Shown here: positions 6,083 to 8,818 of the stretch, one piece after another
Layout: every line of letters starts with the position of its first letter
Position numbering within the stretch: position 1 is the first letter of the stretch
Source: an uncultured Oscillospiraceae bacterium
GTDB taxonomy: Bacteria > Bacillota > Clostridia > Oscillospirales > Oscillospiraceae
Direction: 5' to 3'
Length of the DNA stretch: 8,818 bases
NCBI GenBank assembly: GCA_944385645.1
Contig: CALWYA010000058.1
Coordinates: forward strand, 1 to 8,818
Program-made: the position numbers and the translations under genes
The notes under the pieces: generated by a model
Databases searched by the model: none
What the model saw: the letters and a program-made list of their open reading frames with translations, nothing else
What the model was told of the DNA's origin: nothing

Positions 6083-6361
6083 GGGCAGCCCACGGGGCCG
6101 ACCCTACGATGATGGCGGGGCATTGTTGTCCGTAGGGGCGGACCTGCGTGTCCGCCCACCCGTTCTGGGCGCACACATAGGTGCGCCCCTACATGGCGGC
6201 GGGGGCCCTCCTACATGGCTCCCCCAAAGGGGGAGGCTTTGCGGGCGCACAGTGTGCGGCCCTACATGGCGGTGGGCAGGCCGCCCCCTCATCTGGCCCT
6301 GCGGGCCACCTTCCCCCCAGGGGGAAGGTCCGGTCGGGCGGCCACATAGGGCCGCCCCTAC
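6083..6361. repeat. Cluster of 26-nt hairpin repeats ending in CTAC, with interspersed two-hairpin repeats
   Basis: Three units share one plan: 8-bp stem, 6-nt loop, 8-bp stem, CTAC. They are 6132-6157 (minus strand, loop ACGCAG), 6167-6192 (loop ACATAG) and 6336-6361 (loop ACATAG). The outer stem is always GGGCG/CGCCC, and the inner three pairs differ (GAC/GTC, CAC/GTG, GCC/GGC) but stay complementary. Degenerate relatives ending in CCTAC are at 6083-6107, about 6200-6214 and 6243-6265. Between them are copies of the second family: CTCCCCC-AAA-GGGGGAG followed by GCTTTGCGGG at 6219-6245, and CCCTCATC plus the TGGCCC/GGGCCA and CCTTCCCCC/GGGGGAAGG hairpins at 6286-6328. No credible gene lies in 6056-6489. 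Confidence 0.7.
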
Positions 6362-6401
6362 GAAAATTTCGCTCCGCCCATCCTCGCAGGGGTATCTCCC
6401 C

Positions 6402-6498
6402 AAAATTATCCATTCTCAATTTTAATTCTTAATTATCAATTCCTAACTCCTAATTCCTAATTTTAACTCCTATCTCCACTCTTCACTCTTCACTCTTC
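6402..6498 (-). repeat. Degenerate 7-bp tandem repeat array overlapping the end of hflX
   Basis: Read on the minus strand from 6498, the sequence parses into heptads: GAAGAGT three times, then GGAGATA, GGAGTTA, AAATTAG, GAATTAG, GAGTTAG, GAATTGA, TAATTAA, a 6-nt GAATTA, AAATTGA, GAATGGA and TAATTTT. The general form is GAATTAG. It is strongly AT-rich against GC-rich surroundings. The first unit supplies the last two hflX codons (GAA GAG) and the stop starts at its last base. Confidence 0.7.
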
Positions 6499-7779
6499 CC
6501 ACGGCTCCTTGTGGGGCTTCCACCCCTCCACCAGGGGGCCCAGCTGGCCGATGAGCTTGGGGGTACACACGGCCGCCACGTCGATGGTCTCGCCGTACTC
6601 CACCTGCTCCACCTTTGCCTCCTGGTACAGCCGGTCCAACAGCCCGCCCTTGTCATAGGGCAGGTGGATGGTCACCCGCCGGGCCCCGTTGTCCAGGGCC
6701 TGGCCGATGGCCGCCTTCAGCTCGTCCAGCCCCTCGCCGGTCCTGGCGGAGATGGATACCCGGCCCTCTCCGTGGGGCCGGATGTCCCCGGTCCACAGGT
6801 CGCACTTGTTGAACACCTCGATGCGGGGGGTCTGGTCGGCCCCCAGCTCGTGGATGAGCTGCTCCACCACCGCCGCCTGCTCCCGCCACTGGGGGCTGGA
6901 GGCGTCGATGACGTGGAGGAGGAGGTCGGCGTACTCCAGCTCCTCCAGGGTGGCCTTGAAGGCCTCCACCAGGTGGTGGGGCAGCTTGCGGATGAAGCCC
7001 ACCGTGTCCGAGATGAGCACCGTGCAGGTGTCCGAGATCTCCAGGGGGCGGGTGGTGGTGTCCAGGGTGTCGAACAGCCGGTTGTTGGCGGGGATAGCCG
7101 CCCCGGTGAACTTGTTGAGCAGGGTGGACTTGCCCGCGTTGGTATAGCCCACGATGGCCACCACCAGCACCTCGTTCTTGATGCGCCGCTCCCGCTGGGT
7201 GGCCCGCACCCGGCGCACCTCCTTCAGCTCAGATTCCAGCTTGGAGATCTTCCGGCGGATGTGCCGGCGGTCGCTCTCCAGCTGGGTCTCGCCGGGGCCC
7301 CGGGTGCCGATGGCGCCCTCCTGGCGCTCCAGATGGGTCCACATGCCCAGCAGCCGGGGCAGCAGATATTTGTACTGGGCCAGCTCCACCTGGAGCCGGC
7401 CCTCCCTCGTCCGGGCCCGCTGGGCGAAGATGTCCAGAATCAGGGCGGACCGGTCCAGCACCGACACCTTCAGCTCCTGGCTGAGCACCCGCTGCTGGGA
7501 GGGGGACAGGGCGTTGTCGAAGATCACCATGTCGGCCCCCTGGGCCTCCACCAGCTGCTTGATCTCGGCCACCTTGCCCTCCCCGATGAAGGTGCGGGGG
7601 TCGGGGCTGTCCTTGGACTGGAGGACCTCCCCCACCGACTGTCCCCCCGCTGTCTCCAGCAGGGCGGCCAGCTCCTCCATGGACTCCTCGTCGGCGTTCT
7701 CCTCGGCGGACAGGCTGAAGGCCCGCAGACCCACCAGCACCGCCCGGTTGAATGTCTCCTGTGTGCGTGTTTCGGACAT
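6490..7779 (-). CDS. hflX: Ribosome-associated GTPase HflX
   Basis: A 429-residue protein, normal length for the family, starting at ATG 7779 with CGGAGGG about four bases upstream. The N-terminal HflX domain (residues 10-190) contains VIFDNALSPSQQRVL and the family signature GTRGPGETQLESDRR (158-172), followed by a charged coiled-coil-like helix (about 172-200). The GTPase domain has G1 GYTNAGKST (211-219), a G2 threonine run (241-243), G3 DTVG (258-261), G4 NKCD (324-327) and a G5-like SAR (343-345). The C-terminal 60 residues form the usual small extra domain. HflX binds the 50S subunit and splits stalled 70S ribosomes under stress. Its last two codons and stop lie in the heptad array. It follows the flavin reductase gene by 34 bases. 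Confidence 0.97.
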   Translation of the reverse strand: MSETRTQETFNRAVLVGLRAFSLSAEENADEESMEELAALLETAGGQSVGEVLQSKDSPDPRTFIGEGKVAEIKQLVEAQGADMVIFDNALSPSQQRVLSQELKVSVLDRSALILDIFAQRARTREGRLQVELAQYKYLLPRLLGMWTHLERQEGAIGTRGPGETQLESDRRHIRRKISKLESELKEVRRVRATQRERRIKNEVLVVAIVGYTNAGKSTLLNKFTGAAIPANNRLFDTLDTTTRPLEISDTCTVLISDTVGFIRKLPHHLVEAFKATLEELEYADLLLHVIDASSPQWREQAAVVEQLIHELGADQTPRIEVFNKCDLWTGDIRPHGEGRVSISARTGEGLDELKAAIGQALDNGARRVTIHLPYDKGGLLDRLYQEAKVEQVEYGETIDVAAVCTPKLIGQLGPLVEGWKPHKEPWEE

Positions 7780-7790
7780 AGACCCTCCGT

Positions 7791-7809
7791 AGCCGGCCCT
7801 AGGCCGGCT
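7791..7809 (-). other. Hairpin in the gap between flavin reductase and hflX genes
   Basis: An 8-bp perfect stem (7791-7798 with 7802-7809), loop CTA, fills most of the 33-base gap (7780-7812), just upstream of the hflX ribosome binding site. No U-run follows. It could be a weak terminator, a processing or stability hairpin, or a modulator of hflX translation. Confidence 0.5.
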
Positions 7810-7812
7810 CGC

Positions 7813-8316
7813 TTACTGCTTCTTCAGGACTTCCACGATCTCCCCGATGTACAGGGTGTGGTAGTCCTCCGCCTGATAGTACTTCTCCTTCACGTCCGCC
7901 GGGATGGCGGCCGGGTCCATAGGCTGGACGAATCGCTTCCGGCACACCAGCACAAGGTCGGCCTCCTCGAAGTAGGGGGCGCCGCAGGCGGCGGCGCGCA
8001 CGGTAAAGCCGCACTCCTTCACCTTGTCCACGTCCCGGCCGCTCTTGCTGCCGCACAGGGAGAGGGCCTTCCGGTACGCCTCCCCGCAGAAGGACAGGGT
8101 GAAATAGTCCTCCCGGTCCACAAACTCCTTGGTGTACCGCTGGGGACGGATGTAACAGGTGGCCGCCGGGGCCCCCCAGATCACCCCCAGGCCGCCCCAG
8201 GAGGCGGTCATGGTGTTGCACTTCTCCGCCGTGCCGGCGGTGATGAGCATCCACTGGTCCCCGATGGCGGAAAACACGTTCAAATCCAACGCTTTGGGCT
8301 CGATCGACTGAAACAT
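7813..8316 (-). CDS. Flavin reductase family protein (flavoredoxin-like, FMN-binding split barrel)
   Basis: A 167-residue protein starting at ATG 8316, with AGGAGG nine bases upstream; the frame stays open to 8607 but that part overlaps rpmE and reads as non-coding. The FMN-binding core is visible: WMLITAGTAEKCNTMTASWG (residues 22-41), the NTMTASW loop typical of the DIM6/NTAB and flavoredoxin group, then GLGVIWGAPAATCYIRPQRYT and a DYFTLSFC strand. Length is typical. Members bind FMN and reduce flavin or act as small electron carriers; the partner is unknown. It lies between rpmE and hflX on the same strand. A terminator separates it from rpmE, and no good promoter is visible, so it may be expressed partly by read-through. 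Confidence 0.9.
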   Translation of the reverse strand: MFQSIEPKALDLNVFSAIGDQWMLITAGTAEKCNTMTASWGGLGVIWGAPAATCYIRPQRYTKEFVDREDYFTLSFCGEAYRKALSLCGSKSGRDVDKVKECGFTVRAAACGAPYFEEADLVLVCRKRFVQPMDPAAIPADVKEKYYQAEDYHTLYIGEIVEVLKKQ

Positions 8317-8400
8317 TTCGTTCTGCCTCCTGTCAAAAGATGCGGGCCGGGGCCCGTTCAGTTTATGCCCCTCCCCCGCCGCCCATGCGGCCGGAGACGG

Positions 8401-8432
8401 AAAAAGCCGCACCGAAACATCGGCGCGGCTTT
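8401..8432 (-). terminator. Intrinsic terminator after rpmE
   Basis: A 13-pair stem with one mismatch (8403-8415 with 8420-8432), 4-nt loop, followed on the minus strand by T5 (8405-8401). It starts 12 bases past the rpmE stop, with the arrangement of a classical Rho-independent terminator. Confidence 0.9.
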
Positions 8433-8444
8433 GAAAGGGCGGTC

Positions 8445-8651
8445 TTACTTCTTGTCCAGACCAAACTTCTTGTTGAAGCGGCTGACACGGCCGCCGGTAT
8501 CCACCATCTTCTGCTTGCCGGTGTAGAAGGGGTGACACTTGGAGCACACTTCCACGCGGATATCCTTCTTGGTAGAACCAGTCTCGATCACGTTGCCGCA
8601 GGCGCACCGAATGGTGGTCTGCTGATAATCGGGATGAATCCCTGCCTTCAT
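8445..8651 (-). CDS. rpmE: 50S ribosomal protein L31, zinc-binding (C+) type
   Basis: A 68-residue protein starting MKAGIHPDY, the standard L31 N-terminus. The four zinc-ligand cysteines are present: Cys16 and Cys18 (CAC) and Cys36 and Cys39 (CSKC), marking the C+ form used when zinc is sufficient. HPFYTGKQK is the conserved C-terminal-half motif. Start ATG 8651 has AGAGGTGA upstream; the frame extends to 8696 but that part is leader. It bridges the 50S central protuberance and 30S head. It is a single-gene unit with its own promoter and terminator. Confidence 0.98.
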   Translation of the reverse strand: MKAGIHPDYQQTTIRCACGNVIETGSTKKDIRVEVCSKCHPFYTGKQKMVDTGGRVSRFNKKFGLDKK

Positions 8652-8701
8652 TGTATCTTCACCTCTTTCTCCATGGAGGATCGTCTGTAAACGCAACCAG
8701 T

Positions 8702-8730
8702 ATCATAGCATAATTCCCCACAAAATGCAA
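8702..8730 (-). promoter_or_regulatory. Sigma-A promoter of rpmE
   Basis: On the minus strand TTGCAT (8730-8725), a 17-bp spacer and TATGAT (8707-8702), with TGC before the -10 box (extended -10). Transcription would start near 8695, giving a leader of about 45 nt in which CCTC can pair with the GAGG of the ribosome binding site. Confidence 0.9.
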
Positions 8731-8818
8731 GAGGAATTTCCATTTTCTTTTTGAAATCTTTGTAGGAGTACAATACATGTTGGACAGTTAAAGTAAAAAA
8801 GGAAGAAGGATAAGGTCT
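8731..8818. other. AT-rich intergenic edge, no gene seen
   Basis: The last 88 bases are AT-rich and non-coding. On the plus strand TACAAT at 8769-8774 resembles a -10 box but has no good -35, and the purine-rich GGAAGAAGGATAAGG (8801-8815) could be the ribosome binding region of a plus-strand gene starting just past the window. Neither can be confirmed. Confidence 0.3.

Noticed and set aside
6083..6361. CRISPR array
   Set aside because: The repeats are hairpins in both orientations with irregular spacing, no unique spacers of constant length, and no cas genes in the window.
8331..8336. Perfect TTGACA -35 box on the minus strand
   Set aside because: It abuts the ribosome binding site of the flavin reductase gene, leaving no room for a -10 box and leader before the start codon.
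6511..8526. 671-codon plus-strand open frame
   Set aside because: It is antisense to hflX, the flavin reductase gene and part of rpmE, with low-complexity Leu/Gly/His/Pro composition; the minus-strand proteins carry clear family motifs.
8317..8607. N-terminal extension of the flavin reductase frame
   Set aside because: It overlaps rpmE and its terminator, is rich in Arg and Gln without family similarity, and a good AGGAGG precedes ATG 8316.

Overview
The window reads as chromosomal DNA from a high-GC Clostridia (Firmicutes) genome, most likely a gut member of the Oscillospiraceae (Flavonifractor/Lawsonibacter-like). This rests on GC-rich codon use, strong AGGAGG-type ribosome binding sites, sigma-A promoters with extended -10 boxes, an HPr-like protein, a membrane-bound pyrophosphatase, and palindrome-rich intergenic repeats of a kind I recall from that family. 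The genus is inference; no rRNA is present.

Layout. Positions 1-759 (+) hold the C-terminal 252 codons of the ion-pumping pyrophosphatase HppA. A convergent gap (760-1053) is packed with seven consecutive hairpins. A 73-residue HPr-like protein lacking the phosphorylatable histidine (1054-1275, -) is divergent from a xylose-isomerase-like TIM-barrel sugar isomerase/epimerase (1593-2408, +). Their shared intergenic region has a promoter for each gene and a full match to the CcpA cre consensus. A shared terminator (2441-2471) separates the isomerase from a minus-strand pair: an ECF sigma factor (3930-4472) and an overlapping polytopic membrane protein, probably its anti-sigma/sensor (2483-3937). 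Further right, all on the minus strand, are a GNAT acetyltransferase overlapping a YigZ/IMPACT protein (6055 down to 4884), GTPase HflX (6490-7779), a flavin reductase-like protein (7813-8316) and ribosomal protein L31 (8445-8651) with a clear promoter and terminator.

The two largest gene-free stretches (4473-4883 and 6056-6489) contain no credible gene. They hold at least three families of palindromic repeats. One is a 26-nt hairpin unit whose three copies differ in the stem but keep pairing, with a related loop and a constant CTAC tail. Another is a CCCTCATC / CCTTCCCCC two-hairpin element, present as an inverted pair and again 1.5 kb away. The third is a degenerate 7-nt tandem array of about 14 units that supplies the last two codons and stop of hflX.

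No CRISPR, transposase, tRNA, rRNA or defence system is visible. The strongest leads are the Crh-like HPr with its cre-bearing divergent promoter, the covarying hairpin repeats, the heptad array fused to hflX, and the unclassified membrane protein paired with the sigma factor.
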